From positions 372,001 through 436,000 of the forward strand of contig NZ_JBGFSJ010000002.1 in the NCBI RefSeq assembly GCF_041365695.1: 64,000 nt of DNA, read 5' to 3'. Position numbers and translations under genes: made by a program. Positions 51,354 to 60,555 of the stretch are shown piece after piece (position 1 is the first letter of the stretch; each line of letters begins with the position of its first letter). The notes beneath the pieces are model-generated. The model saw only the letters and a program-made list of their open reading frames with translations. It had not been told where the DNA came from and did no database searches. The DNA is from Rhodosalinus sp041365695 (GTDB lineage: Bacteria > Pseudomonadota > Alphaproteobacteria > Rhodobacterales > Rhodobacteraceae).

Positions 51354-53804
51354 ATGACCGCGCTTCCCCGCGAGGCCCGGGCCGTCATCATCGGCGGAGG
51401 GGTGTCCGGCTGCTCGGTCGCCTACCACCTTGCGAAGGCGGGCTGGACCGACATCGTCCTTCTGGAACGCAAGCGGCTGACCAGCGGCACGACTTGGCAT
51501 GCGGCCGGCCTAATCGGTCAGCTGCGCAACAGCCAGAACATGACCCGCCTCGCCAGGTATTCGACCGAGCTTTACACCCGGCTCGAGGACGAAACCGGCA
51601 TGGCGACAGGCTTTCGCCAGACCGGATCGATCACCGTCGCGCTGACCTCCCACCGCAAGGAGGAGCTGCTGCGCACCGCCGGCATGGCGCGGGTCTTCGG
51701 CGTCGAGGTCGAGGAGCTGGGGCCGGCCGACGTGAAGGCGATGTATCCGCATCTGAACACCGAGGGCGTCACCGCCGGTGTCTGGCTGCCGAAGGACGGG
51801 CAGGCCGATCCCGCCAACATCGCGCTGGCGCTCGCGCGGGGCGCGCGCGACCGGGGCGCGACCATCGCCGAGAACGTGAAGGTCACGGGTGTCGGCGTGA
51901 AGGAGGGGCGCGTCACCGGCGTGTCGTGGCAGAGCGGCGCGGAACAGGGCCATATCGCGGCCGACGTCGTGGTGAACTGCGCGGGGATGTGGGCGCGCGA
52001 ACTGGCCGCGCAGTCGGGCGTCGCCGTGCCCCTGCACGCCTGCGAGCATTTCTACATCGTCACCGAGGGCATCGAAGGATTGGGCCGGTTGCCCGTCCTG
52101 CGGGTGCCCGACGAATGCGCGTATTACAAGGAGGACGCCGGCAAGATGATGCTCGGCGCCTTCGAGCCGCGCGCCAAGCCCTGGGGGATGGGCGGCATCC
52201 CCGAAGATTTCGAATTCGACCAGCTGCCCGAGGATTTCGACCATTTCGAGCCGATCCTCGAGACCGCGGTCGCGCGGATGCCGATGCTGGCGACGGCCGG
52301 TATCCACACCTTCTTCAACGGGCCCGAAAGCTTCACGCCCGACGACCGCTACTATCTGGGCGAGGCGCCGGAGCTTCGGGGCTACTGGGTGGCGGCGGGC
52401 TACAACTCCATCGGGATCGTCTCGTCCGGGGGCGCCGGCATGGCGCTTGCGCACTGGATCACGGAAGGCGAGCCGCCTTTCGACCTGTGGGAGGTCGATA
52501 TCCGCCGCGCCCAGCCCTTTCAGCGCAACTGCCGCTACCTGCGCGAGCGCGTGTCCGAGACGCTGGGCCTGCTCTACGCCGATCACTACCCGAACCGCCA
52601 GCCGGTGACGGCCCGCGGCGTGCGTCGCTCGCCGGTGCACGAGCATCTGAAGGCCGCCGGCGCGGTCTTCGGCGAAACGGCCGGCTGGGAGCGCGCCAAC
52701 TGGTTCGCCGACCCCGGTCAGGAGCGGGCCTATCGCTACGACTGGGGCGGGCAGAACTGGTTCGCCAACGCCCGGGCCGAGCACATCGCGCTGCGCGAGG
52801 GCGTGGGGCTGATCGACATGACCTCTTTCGGCAAGATCCGGGTGGAGGGGCGCGACGCCTGCGCCTTTCTTCAGCGCGTCTGCGCCGGGCAGCTCGACGT
52901 GGCGGCGGGGCGCATCGTCTACACGCAGATGCTGAACGCCCGTGGCGGCATCGAAAGCGACCTGACGGTGACCCGGCTGGGCGAGACGAGCTATCTTCTG
53001 GTCGTCCCGGCGGCCACGCTGCAACGCGATCTGGCATGGCTGCGCCGTCACGCAGGCGAGCGCGCGGTGGCGATCGTCGACATGACCTCGGGCGAGGCCG
53101 TCTTCTCGCTCATGGGGCCGCTGTCGCGCGCTGTGCTTGCAGGCTGTTCACCGGACGATTTCTCGAACGCGGCGCATCCCTTCGGCACGGCGCGGGACAT
53201 CGAGATCGGCCTCGGGATCGCCCGTGCGCATCGCGTGAGCTATGTCGGCGAGCTTGGCTGGGAGATCTACGCGCCCTGCGATCAGGCCGCCCATGTGTTC
53301 GAGACGCTGGTCGAGGCCGGCGCGGCGCAAGGGCTCAGGCTCTGCGGCATTCACGCGATGAATTCCTGCCGCCTCGAGAAGGCGTTCCGGCATTACGGGC
53401 ATGATATCACCGACGAGGATCACGTGATCGAGGCGGGGCTGGGTTTCGCGGTGAAGACGCGGAAGGGGGACTTCATCGGCCGCGAGGCCGTGCTGCGCAA
53501 GCTGGAGACGGGCCCGGAGCGGCGTCTAGTGCAATTTCGGCTCGAGGATCCCGAAATCCACCTGCATCACAACGAGCCGCTGCTGCGCGACGGCGAGATC
53601 GTGGGGTTTCTCGCCTCCGGCGGCTATGGCCACGCCCTGGGGGCGGCGGTCGGGCTCGGCTATGTGCCCTGCACCCGTCCCGGAGAACCGGCGGCCGAGA
53701 TGCTGGCCGCCTCCTACGCGGTCGAGGTCGCGGGACGCCGTGTGCCCGCCCACGCGAGCCTGACGCCGATGTACGACCCCAAGGCGCTGAGGGTGAAAAC
53801 CTGA
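51354..53804 (+). CDS. DMGDH-type FAD oxidoreductase with GcvT domain (paralogue B)
   Basis: This 816-residue protein has the same layout as paralogue A. It shows FAD motif GGGVSGC (14-20), SGTTWHAAGL with His49, the ring of HACEHFYIVTEGIEG, and C-terminal GcvT-like blocks (IDMTSFGKIRVEGRDACAFL, VGELGWEIYAPC). The ATG at 51354 lies 226 bases after paralogue A. Sequence has diverged enough that the two probably use different methylamines (dimethylglycine, sarcosine, or other). Neither substrate is proven. Confidence 0.85.
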   Translation: MTALPREARAVIIGGGVSGCSVAYHLAKAGWTDIVLLERKRLTSGTTWHAAGLIGQLRNSQNMTRLARYSTELYTRLEDETGMATGFRQTGSITVALTSHRKEELLRTAGMARVFGVEVEELGPADVKAMYPHLNTEGVTAGVWLPKDGQADPANIALALARGARDRGATIAENVKVTGVGVKEGRVTGVSWQSGAEQGHIAADVVVNCAGMWARELAAQSGVAVPLHACEHFYIVTEGIEGLGRLPVLRVPDECAYYKEDAGKMMLGAFEPRAKPWGMGGIPEDFEFDQLPEDFDHFEPILETAVARMPMLATAGIHTFFNGPESFTPDDRYYLGEAPELRGYWVAAGYNSIGIVSSGGAGMALAHWITEGEPPFDLWEVDIRRAQPFQRNCRYLRERVSETLGLLYADHYPNRQPVTARGVRRSPVHEHLKAAGAVFGETAGWERANWFADPGQERAYRYDWGGQNWFANARAEHIALREGVGLIDMTSFGKIRVEGRDACAFLQRVCAGQLDVAAGRIVYTQMLNARGGIESDLTVTRLGETSYLLVVPAATLQRDLAWLRRHAGERAVAIVDMTSGEAVFSLMGPLSRAVLAGCSPDDFSNAAHPFGTARDIEIGLGIARAHRVSYVGELGWEIYAPCDQAAHVFETLVEAGAAQGLRLCGIHAMNSCRLEKAFRHYGHDITDEDHVIEAGLGFAVKTRKGDFIGREAVLRKLETGPERRLVQFRLEDPEIHLHHNEPLLRDGEIVGFLASGGYGHALGAAVGLGYVPCTRPGEPAAEMLAASYAVEVAGRRVPAHASLTPMYDPKALRVKT

Positions 53805-54751
53805 CGGCTGAAGCGGGAAACGGTGGGTCCTGGCCCGATACCGGCATGGCCGGCGCCAGCGGCCCGCGGGTGTCCTCGTGCGCGGCGCTCGCCCGCTGCG
53901 CGGGGCCGGCATTCGGGCCGTGTTGCCGGGAGGCGCGCTCCCGCGCTGCCCCGTCGCGCGGGCGGCGTGGACATCGCCGCCGCCTCGGCACGTGTCGTCG
54001 CGGGCCCAGGCGTCCGCACGGATCCGCATCTCGCGCCCCATGCGCACCGCGCGGCTGTCCCGCCTCGCCGGTCCCGTCTGGGCGCATCGAAAGGAGCTGG
54101 CCCGCGATGGGGGCGTTCCATGCCGCCAGACGCCACCCACGGCATCGAAGGCGGCGCGCCCGAGATCATGGATCTCATTCCTCGGCGCGCGACGCCCGGG
54201 GGCTTGCGGTCCGGTCAGCCCGCGCCGTCCCCGCCCGGGGACGTGGCGCTGCCCCCGTGTGCGCCCTTGGGCATGGCCGGTTCCGCCCTGGAATTTGCCC
54301 GGGGAGGATGTCGAGGACGCTCGGCCCGAAGCAGGCCACCGAAAAATCCGGTCGAACGAAGCAGCACGACCGCCCGGCGGCCTGTCGCTTCGGTCGCCGT
54401 GGTGGGCGCGCCCCGCCCCTGCCTGTCAGTGTCACCGGCAAGGGGCCATGACGCGGACGAGCGGCGCGATTGGCCACGGGGACGTGGATGCCGTCATCTT
54501 CGCGCGCTCGACGGAGGGGTGGCCGTTATCTTCAGGACGCGATGCAAGGCGACGCGAAGGATCAATTCCTCGCGATCCGGGTTGGACGGGTCTTTCGGGC
54601 GCAACCCGTGCCGCAGTCCTTCGCCAGGGCCCATCGAAAGCTCGCGAAAGCCCCGATCATTCCCGGCGCGGGGGCCGTTCCGGGAGGCGCCGGTCCTGGC
54701 GGGATTGCCTTCGCCCGAAGGCGTCGAGCGCCGGCGCCCTCGCGCCGATGC
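53805..54751. other. Gene-poor region upstream of the chemotaxis cluster
   Basis: Nearly 1 kb after paralogue B and before the cheW stop. Long open frames on both strands are generic high-GC shadows with Arg/Pro/Ala-rich translations and no family signature or SD. No tRNA or clear terminator was seen. It may contain decayed coding sequence, but I could not identify any. Confidence 0.5.
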
Positions 54752-55237
54752 CTAGAGCGGCCAACCGCCGCCCGCCCCGAGCGCCGCGTTGCCATCCAGC
54801 GCCAGTGCAAGGCGGCCATCGATCCGCGTGATGGCGCGCACCGCTCCGCCGGACTGCCCGTATTCGGCCGGTTCGAAGGCGTCCGGGGCGATCTCGATCA
54901 CGCTCTCGACGCGGTCGACGCGCAGGCCTCTCGGACGATCCCCGCCTCCATCGAGCACGAGGATTCGGCCTTCGCCGCCGGCCGGGCTCCTCGGCAGGCC
55001 AAGCCGGACGGCCAGGTCCGCAACCTCGATCGCGCGGCCGCGAAGGTCTATGAGGCCGAGGACGTCGGACCCGGCGCCGGGCAGGGGAGACATCCGCGCC
55101 ATGTCGAGGATTTCGCGCACATGCGCGACGTCGAGCACGAAGAGCTGGTCATCGAGGCTCAGAACGACATAGGCCCGCGCCTCCTGCTCTTCTGGCCGGG
55201 ACGGGATGGTGTCGGTTGCGTCATTGTCGATGGTCAT
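54752..55237 (-). CDS. cheW: CheW chemotaxis coupling protein (copy 2)
   Basis: This 161-residue CheW has the typical domain layout: YVVLSLDDQLFVLDVAHVREIL, LPGAGSDVLGLIDLRGRAIEV, and the LRVDRVESVIEIAPDAFE strand. CheW connects chemoreceptors to CheA. The ATG at 55237 follows GGAAG. It is the last gene of the minus-strand chemotaxis cluster. It is separated from the preceding mcp by a stem-loop, and another CheW lies at 57434-57925. Confidence 0.88.
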   Translation of the reverse strand: MTIDNDATDTIPSRPEEQEARAYVVLSLDDQLFVLDVAHVREILDMARMSPLPGAGSDVLGLIDLRGRAIEVADLAVRLGLPRSPAGGEGRILVLDGGGDRPRGLRVDRVESVIEIAPDAFEPAEYGQSGGAVRAITRIDGRLALALDGNAALGAGGGWPL

Positions 55238-55268
55238 GGCGGTCTTCCGGAGAGGGGCGTGGAGAAAT

Positions 55269-55296
55269 GCCGGGCCGGGCTGGTGCCCGGCCCGGC
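55269..55296 (-). terminator. Strong stem-loop between mcp and cheW
   Basis: A perfect 12-bp stem (GCCGGGCCGGGC at 55269-55280 and GCCCGGCCCGGC at 55285-55296, TGGT loop) lies in the 66-base gap between the mcp stop and the cheW start. The trailing bases on the minus strand are only ATTTCT, so it is more likely an attenuator or a transcript-stabilising hairpin than a complete terminator. Confidence 0.6.
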
Positions 55297-55303
55297 GCAA
55301 GCG

Positions 55304-57340
55304 TCAATTGCGGGCGAAATCGGCGTCGGTCATGTCGTCGTAGCCGAGATCCAGCGCCACGCCGTTGGTCGGCCCGTGACCCGTGCCGGATGCCGGGGCC
55401 GTCGCGGCGCGCGACCCCCGGTCGGCCAGGTCGATGCTCTTGCGCGATCCTTCCTTCCGGGGACTCTGAGCCTCTTTGGCGCCGACCGGGACGGAGGGGG
55501 CATTTCTGGCCTCCGCCGAAGCCGTGCGCGCGGCATGGTGCCGCTCCGCCGTGCCGGTGCTGAAGAAGGCGAGGACGGCGCGGACCTGTTCGGACTGGGC
55601 GGCCAGCGCCTCCGCCACCGAGGCCGCCTCGGTCGCGGCGGAGGCATTCTGCTGGATCACACTGTCGAGTTGGCGGATGGCGTCGTTGATCTGATCGGCG
55701 CCGGTGCTTTGCTCGCGCGATGCCGCCGAGATCTCCTGCACGAGGTCCGCGGTGCGCCGGATCGAGGGGACGAGCGACTTGAGCGTCTGGCCGGCTGTTT
55801 CGCTCGCCTCGACCGTCGCGCCGGACATGCCCGAAATCTCGGTGGCGGCCTGCTGGCTTCGTTCGGCCAGCTTGCGCACCTCGGAGGCGACGACGGCGAA
55901 GCCCTTGCCGTGCTGGCCGGCGCGCGCGGCTTCCACGGCGGCGTTGAGGGCCAGCAGATCGGTCTGGCGCGCGATTTCCTGGATGATCGTGATCTTCTCC
56001 GCGATCGTCTTCATCCGGGTCACCGCGGCATCGACGGCCTGTCCACCCTCTTCGGCCTCGCGCGCGGCCTGTTCGGCGATCTTCTCGGTTTGCGCGGCGT
56101 TGTCGGCCGCCTGCCGGATCGTGGCGGTCATCTGCTCCATGGCGCTGCTGGCCTGTTCCGCGGCCGACGCCTGCTCCGTCGCGCCCTGGCTGATCTGCTC
56201 GGAGGCGACGCCGGCCGATTGCGCCCCTTCGGCCACTTGCGCCGACGCGGCCTGCACCTCGCTCACCACGTCGCGCAGCTTGACCGCCATGCGGTCGAGC
56301 GCACCGAGAAGTCGCCCGATCTCGTCGCGCGAGGTCGTGGAGGCGTCGACCGTCAGGTCGCCGTCGGCCACCTGCTCGGCCACGTGAAGTGCGCGGCCGA
56401 GACCGCGCGTGATGCTGCGCACGGTGAGTGCGGCCAGCAGCGCCAGCGCCACGACGATCGCCCCCGTCAGCCACCAGAGCGTGTTCTGCGCCTCGGCCGC
56501 GGCGGCCCGCACTTCCGCCCGGACGGCGGACCTGTCGGCGTCGATCGCCTCCCGCAACGTGCCGATCGCCTCGGTAGGCAGGATGGTGGCCGCGTCGAGG
56601 TCGGCCCGGGCCGCGCTGACGTTGCCAACGCCCTCGGCATAAGCCTCGAAGGCCGAAACGTAGCCGTTCCTCGCCTCGCGCAGCGCGGCGCGCTCGCCCG
56701 CGGGCAGCGCGAGCGCCGTGTCCAGCCGGGCGGCGAACGCCTCCGCCGCGTCCTGGAATTCCCGGATTGCCGCATCGTCCCGGATGGTGATGAACGTGCG
56801 TTCGTGGCCTTGCAACCGCAGGCCCAGGGCCCGCAGTTGAGCGTCGTCCACGTTTACCAGCCTGTTGTCCAGCGCTTGTCGTGCTGCCGCCAGTTCGGCG
56901 CGCAACCCCATGCTCCAGTCAAAGCCGCGTTCCGCGATCCGCGCGGACAGTCGCGCGACGGCGTCGCCATAACCGCGTATCTGCGCGTCCACGGTTTCCA
57001 GCGCGGCGCGCGTGTCGTCCTGGTGGTCCATGAGCAGGGCGCGAAGCGCCTCCAACGGCCGGGTCTTGGCGTCAAGCGCCGCCTCCGCGACCGCGAGGCG
57101 CTCGTTTCCCGGCGCGAGTTCAAAGCCTCGCACGGCGATGACGGAGTCGGAAAAAGCCTCGTCGAGCGCGGATGCGAGAGACACTTGCTCGGTATACTTG
57201 TCGTAGCGCGCATCGAGCCGGTCGGTGGTCGCTCGGGTCTGCACGAAAAGCGCCACGGATGCGATCACGCCGAGCACGCCGAAGGCGCCAAGCAGGGAGA
57301 CCTTCAGTTTCACGCTCAGATTATCAAGGGGGTTCTTCAT
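55304..57340 (-). CDS. Methyl-accepting chemotaxis protein
   Basis: This 678-residue receptor has an N-terminal membrane segment (about 9-33), a periplasmic helical sensor region, and a second membrane segment (WWLTGAIVVALALLAALTVRS). A HAMP domain follows, then the signalling domain with the MCP hairpin motif IARQTDLLALNAAVEAARAGQHGKGFAVVASEVRKLA. The C-terminal tail after about 600 is long and low-complexity and has no CheR pentapeptide. Ligand is unknown. It is encoded between the two cheW genes. Confidence 0.9.
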   Translation of the reverse strand: MKNPLDNLSVKLKVSLLGAFGVLGVIASVALFVQTRATTDRLDARYDKYTEQVSLASALDEAFSDSVIAVRGFELAPGNERLAVAEAALDAKTRPLEALRALLMDHQDDTRAALETVDAQIRGYGDAVARLSARIAERGFDWSMGLRAELAAARQALDNRLVNVDDAQLRALGLRLQGHERTFITIRDDAAIREFQDAAEAFAARLDTALALPAGERAALREARNGYVSAFEAYAEGVGNVSAARADLDAATILPTEAIGTLREAIDADRSAVRAEVRAAAAEAQNTLWWLTGAIVVALALLAALTVRSITRGLGRALHVAEQVADGDLTVDASTTSRDEIGRLLGALDRMAVKLRDVVSEVQAASAQVAEGAQSAGVASEQISQGATEQASAAEQASSAMEQMTATIRQAADNAAQTEKIAEQAAREAEEGGQAVDAAVTRMKTIAEKITIIQEIARQTDLLALNAAVEAARAGQHGKGFAVVASEVRKLAERSQQAATEISGMSGATVEASETAGQTLKSLVPSIRRTADLVQEISAASREQSTGADQINDAIRQLDSVIQQNASAATEAASVAEALAAQSEQVRAVLAFFSTGTAERHHAARTASAEARNAPSVPVGAKEAQSPRKEGSRKSIDLADRGSRAATAPASGTGHGPTNGVALDLGYDDMTDADFARN

Positions 57341-57433
57341 TGGGTAGGTCTTTCAGTTGGCAATCAAGAGACGCGGCACCGCCTTCGGCGACGCGCGCAG
57401 TAGGGCGAAATGCGGTTCGATCCCGGGAGAGGC

Positions 57434-57925
57434 TCAGCCGGCTTCGGTGTCCGGGTCGAACACGGCATCGGGGGATAGAAGGATCACGACGCCCTGGGCA
57501 TCGCGACAGACACCCTTGACGAGCGAGGCGGGCCAGCGGCTGCCCAGCTCCGGCAAGGGCTCTAGTGCGCCTGTATCGACCTCCAGCACGTTTTCCACCG
57601 CGTCGGCCTCGATGGCGAGGCGTTGGGGCCCGACCGGCAGCGTGACCTCGATCACGACCAGTCGCAGGGTGGCCGGCGCCTCGGCCGGCGCGGGAATGCG
57701 CAGGCGTCGGCGGATGTCGATCACCGGCGTGATGACGCCACGGACGTTCACCAGCAGGCGGGCGTGGGGCGCTGCATGGGGCACCGGGGTCGCCGGAACC
57801 GGATCGATCACTTCTGCCACAGTCGTGACCGGCAGCGCGAACCGTTCGCCGGCGAGGTGGAAGACAAGCAGCGTGGCAAGCCCCGTGGGCGCCTCGGCCA
57901 CGATGTCGGGATGCGTGTCGGCCAT
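57434..57925 (-). CDS. cheW: CheW chemotaxis coupling protein (copy 1)
   Basis: This 163-residue CheW has LLVFHLAGERFALPVTTVAEVID at the start, VNVRGVITPVIDIRRRL in the middle and a C-terminal VKGVCRDAQGVVILLSPDAVF. It lies directly downstream of cheA (12 bases) and upstream of mcp. The protein couples receptors to CheA. It is diverged from copy 2 but the domain order is the same. Confidence 0.88.
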   Translation of the reverse strand: MADTHPDIVAEAPTGLATLLVFHLAGERFALPVTTVAEVIDPVPATPVPHAAPHARLLVNVRGVITPVIDIRRRLRIPAPAEAPATLRLVVIEVTLPVGPQRLAIEADAVENVLEVDTGALEPLPELGSRWPASLVKGVCRDAQGVVILLSPDAVFDPDTEAG

Positions 57926-57937
57926 GGCGGGATCCTT

Positions 57938-59968
57938 TCAGGCGGCGTCGGGCGCGACGGGCGTGCTGCGCGACAGGCCACGGCAGAGCGTGGCCACATC
58001 GATGATGAGCGCGATGGATCCGTCGCCAAGGATGGTGGCCCCGGACAGTCCGGAGATGCCGCGATGATAGGGGCTGAGCGGTTTGATGACCGTCTGGTTC
58101 TGGCCGAGGATGTCGTCGACCACGAGGCCCAGGCGGGCGCCATCCGCCCGCACGACCACGACACGCCGGCGCGCGTCGGGATCCGCCGCGAGGCCCAGCG
58201 CGTCGTCCAGCGCGACGAAGGGTATCAACGTGTCGCGGATCTGCAGCGTGCGGCGCCCGCTGTCGCGCAGGGTGTCGGAGGGGTCCATCTCGACGCATTC
58301 GTCGATGACCGCCAGCGGAACCACCAGCACCGAGTCGCCCAGCCGCACCAGCAACCCGTCCATGATGGCCATCGTCATCGGAAGCCGAAGCGTGACGCGG
58401 GTGCCCTGACCGCGGGACGAGGTGACCTCGACGCCGCCGTTCAGCCCGTTGATGGTGCTGCGCACTGCGTCCATTCCCACACCGCGGCCCGAGACGGAAG
58501 AGAGCGTCTGCGCCGTCGAGAAGCCGGGCGCGAAGATCATCTGCTGCAGTTCCGCCTCGGTCGGCGCAGCCTCCGGTGCCAGCAGGCCGCGATCGACCGC
58601 GCGGGTCCGGATCGCCTCCGTGTCGAGGCCGCCGCCATCGTCTTCCAGCGTGATCAATACCTCGCCGCCCTCCTGGCGGGCGTTGAGGCGCAGGGTGCCG
58701 CGCGCGGGCTTGCCAGCGGCGAGCCGGTCCTCGGTCGGCTCGAACCCGTGGTCCATGGAATTGCGGATCATGTGCACGAGGGGTTCGGTAAGCTGGTCGA
58801 GCACGGTCTTGTCGAGCTCCGTCTCGCCCCCGGTGGCGACGAGGTCGACCTCCTTGCCGAGTTCGGCGGCAAGGTCGCGCACCACCCTGCGAAATTTTCC
58901 GAAAACGCCTTCGATGGGCAGCATCCGGATCGAGAGGGTTTCCTCCCTCATGCCCGTGACGAGACGCTCGACCGTTTCAACCACGGTCTCGAGCTCGGAA
59001 TGTCCGACATCGGCGGCCAGCTTGTGCAGGCGCGACTGGGCGATCACCAGTTCCCCGAGCTGATCCATGATGCGGTCGAGCTTGGCGGATGCCACGCGCA
59101 GGCTGTCGGCGGGCCGGTTTTGCCCCGGCCGCGCCGCCGGTTGGGCCGGTCCGTCCGCGCGGGGCGACGACATGCTTGCGGACGGGGCTTCTGCGCGCGT
59201 CCGCGCGTCGGTACCGGATGCGCCGGGCGCCGCCTCGGACGGCTCTTCCAGCGGCTCGATTTCGAGGGTCGCGTCGTCGGCGAAGATGAACACGCCCTCG
59301 ATCTCCGCCCGCGGCCGGTCCGTACGAAGCACGACCTCCCAGGCAAGATAACTGTCCTCGGGGGTCATCGCCTCGAGCGTCGGAACCGCGGTGGTGTCGA
59401 GCGTGACGTCGAGCGCACCGAGCGACGCCAGTTCCTCGATCAGAAGATCCGGGCGCATGCCCTGGCGCAACGCCTCCCGGTCGGGGCGGAAACGGATATG
59501 CCAGCGCCGCGCGCGATCGGCGGCCACCGCGTCATGTCGGGTGGGGGCAGGGGGCGAAGATGTCTCCGACGTCTCGCCGGTGACCCGTGCCAGAGCCTCG
59601 AGCAGGCGCGCCGCCTCGGGCGACGTGTCGGGCTCATCCGCAGCGTCGCCGTCTGCGCCGGCCTCGAGCAGCCCGATCATGTGGTCGCGCGCACGCAGGC
59701 ACAAGTCGACAAGCGACGGATCGACGGTGAGATGACCCGCGCGCAGCTGATCGAAGGCCTCCTCGAAATGGTGGGTGAACCGGCTGAGATCGGTAAACCC
59801 GAACATCGCTCCGGATCCCTTTATCGTGTGCAGGGTGCGGAATACGGCATCCAGACGCTCGGGATCCGCGTTCGCCTCGAGGTCCAGAAGCTGACCTTCG
59901 AGGCCCTCGAGCAGATCGCGGGCCTCCTGAACGAAGCTGGCGATGGCGGGGTTGATCTCGGCAGACAT
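57938..59968 (-). CDS. cheA: Chemotaxis histidine kinase CheA
   Basis: This 676-residue kinase carries the HPt phosphorylation site His47 (TLHTIKGSGAM), then a dimerisation domain (ASAKLDRIMDQLGELVIAQSRL). ATPase N, G1 and G2 boxes follow: HMIRNSMDHGFEP, DDGGGLDTEAI, GRGVGMDAVRS. A C-terminal CheW-like P5 domain closes the protein. The ATG at 59968 has GGGGTGATC upstream; a GTG at 59977 overlapping the cheY stop is the alternative. It phosphorylates CheY, the gene that precedes it. Confidence 0.93.
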   Translation of the reverse strand: MSAEINPAIASFVQEARDLLEGLEGQLLDLEANADPERLDAVFRTLHTIKGSGAMFGFTDLSRFTHHFEEAFDQLRAGHLTVDPSLVDLCLRARDHMIGLLEAGADGDAADEPDTSPEAARLLEALARVTGETSETSSPPAPTRHDAVAADRARRWHIRFRPDREALRQGMRPDLLIEELASLGALDVTLDTTAVPTLEAMTPEDSYLAWEVVLRTDRPRAEIEGVFIFADDATLEIEPLEEPSEAAPGASGTDARTRAEAPSASMSSPRADGPAQPAARPGQNRPADSLRVASAKLDRIMDQLGELVIAQSRLHKLAADVGHSELETVVETVERLVTGMREETLSIRMLPIEGVFGKFRRVVRDLAAELGKEVDLVATGGETELDKTVLDQLTEPLVHMIRNSMDHGFEPTEDRLAAGKPARGTLRLNARQEGGEVLITLEDDGGGLDTEAIRTRAVDRGLLAPEAAPTEAELQQMIFAPGFSTAQTLSSVSGRGVGMDAVRSTINGLNGGVEVTSSRGQGTRVTLRLPMTMAIMDGLLVRLGDSVLVVPLAVIDECVEMDPSDTLRDSGRRTLQIRDTLIPFVALDDALGLAADPDARRRVVVVRADGARLGLVVDDILGQNQTVIKPLSPYHRGISGLSGATILGDGSIALIIDVATLCRGLSRSTPVAPDAA

Positions 59969-59973
59969 GGCGA

Positions 59974-60339
59974 TCACCCCAGCAACTTGTTGACGACGGC
60001 CGTCAGCATGTCGGCGTCGAAGGGCTTGTTGATCCAGCCGGTCGCGCCCAGCGCCTTGCCGCGGCTCTTGGCGGCGGGGTCCGACTCGGTCGACAGCATC
60101 ACGATCGGAACCCCGGCATTGGCCGCCGAGCCGCGCGCCTGCTCGATGAATTCGAACCCGTTCATGTTGGGCATGTTGAGGTCGGTGATGACCAGATCGA
60201 TCTTCTGGGAGGTGAAAGCCGACAGCCCCTCCGCGCCGTCAGCCGCCCCGACGACCCGGAAACCTTTCTGGCCGAGGGTGAAGGCCACCATGTCGCGGAC
60301 CGATTTGCTGTCATCGACCGTGAGAACCGTACGTGTCAT
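59974..60339 (-). CDS. cheY: Chemotaxis response regulator CheY
   Basis: This single-domain receiver of 121 residues has the phospho-acceptor Asp53 (ITDLNMPNMNGFEF), acidic pocket D9/D10, Thr84 (LSTES) and Lys105 (NKPFD). It is the CheY fold with no output domain. GGAGG precedes the ATG at 60339. The cheA start is reached 5 bases after the stop. Multiple CheY proteins are usual in Rhodobacteraceae; only one is in the window. Confidence 0.93.
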   Translation of the reverse strand: MTRTVLTVDDSKSVRDMVAFTLGQKGFRVVGAADGAEGLSAFTSQKIDLVITDLNMPNMNGFEFIEQARGSAANAGVPIVMLSTESDPAAKSRGKALGATGWINKPFDADMLTAVVNKLLG

Positions 60340-60555
60340 CTTGCTGTCCTCCGAAGGACGCGACGCCAATTATGGCGAAGCGCAGTGTGGCCATCTTCGA
60401 AACCGGGCATTTGCGGCGTGCGTCCGACCTCTGACCGCAGCCGCATATGATGCGGCACCTCGTCGTGTCAAAACCCCTGAGTTCCGGTTTTATTTCTAAT
60501 TTTCATATACTTGTCATTCGATTCCCTTGGGCGCGCATGCAGCGACGCCGGAGGC

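Noticed and set aside
53823..54755. Long plus-strand frame of about 310 codons after DMGDH paralogue B
   Set aside because: Arg/Pro-rich translation without motif, no SD, overlaps the cheW stop. Treated as high-GC noise.
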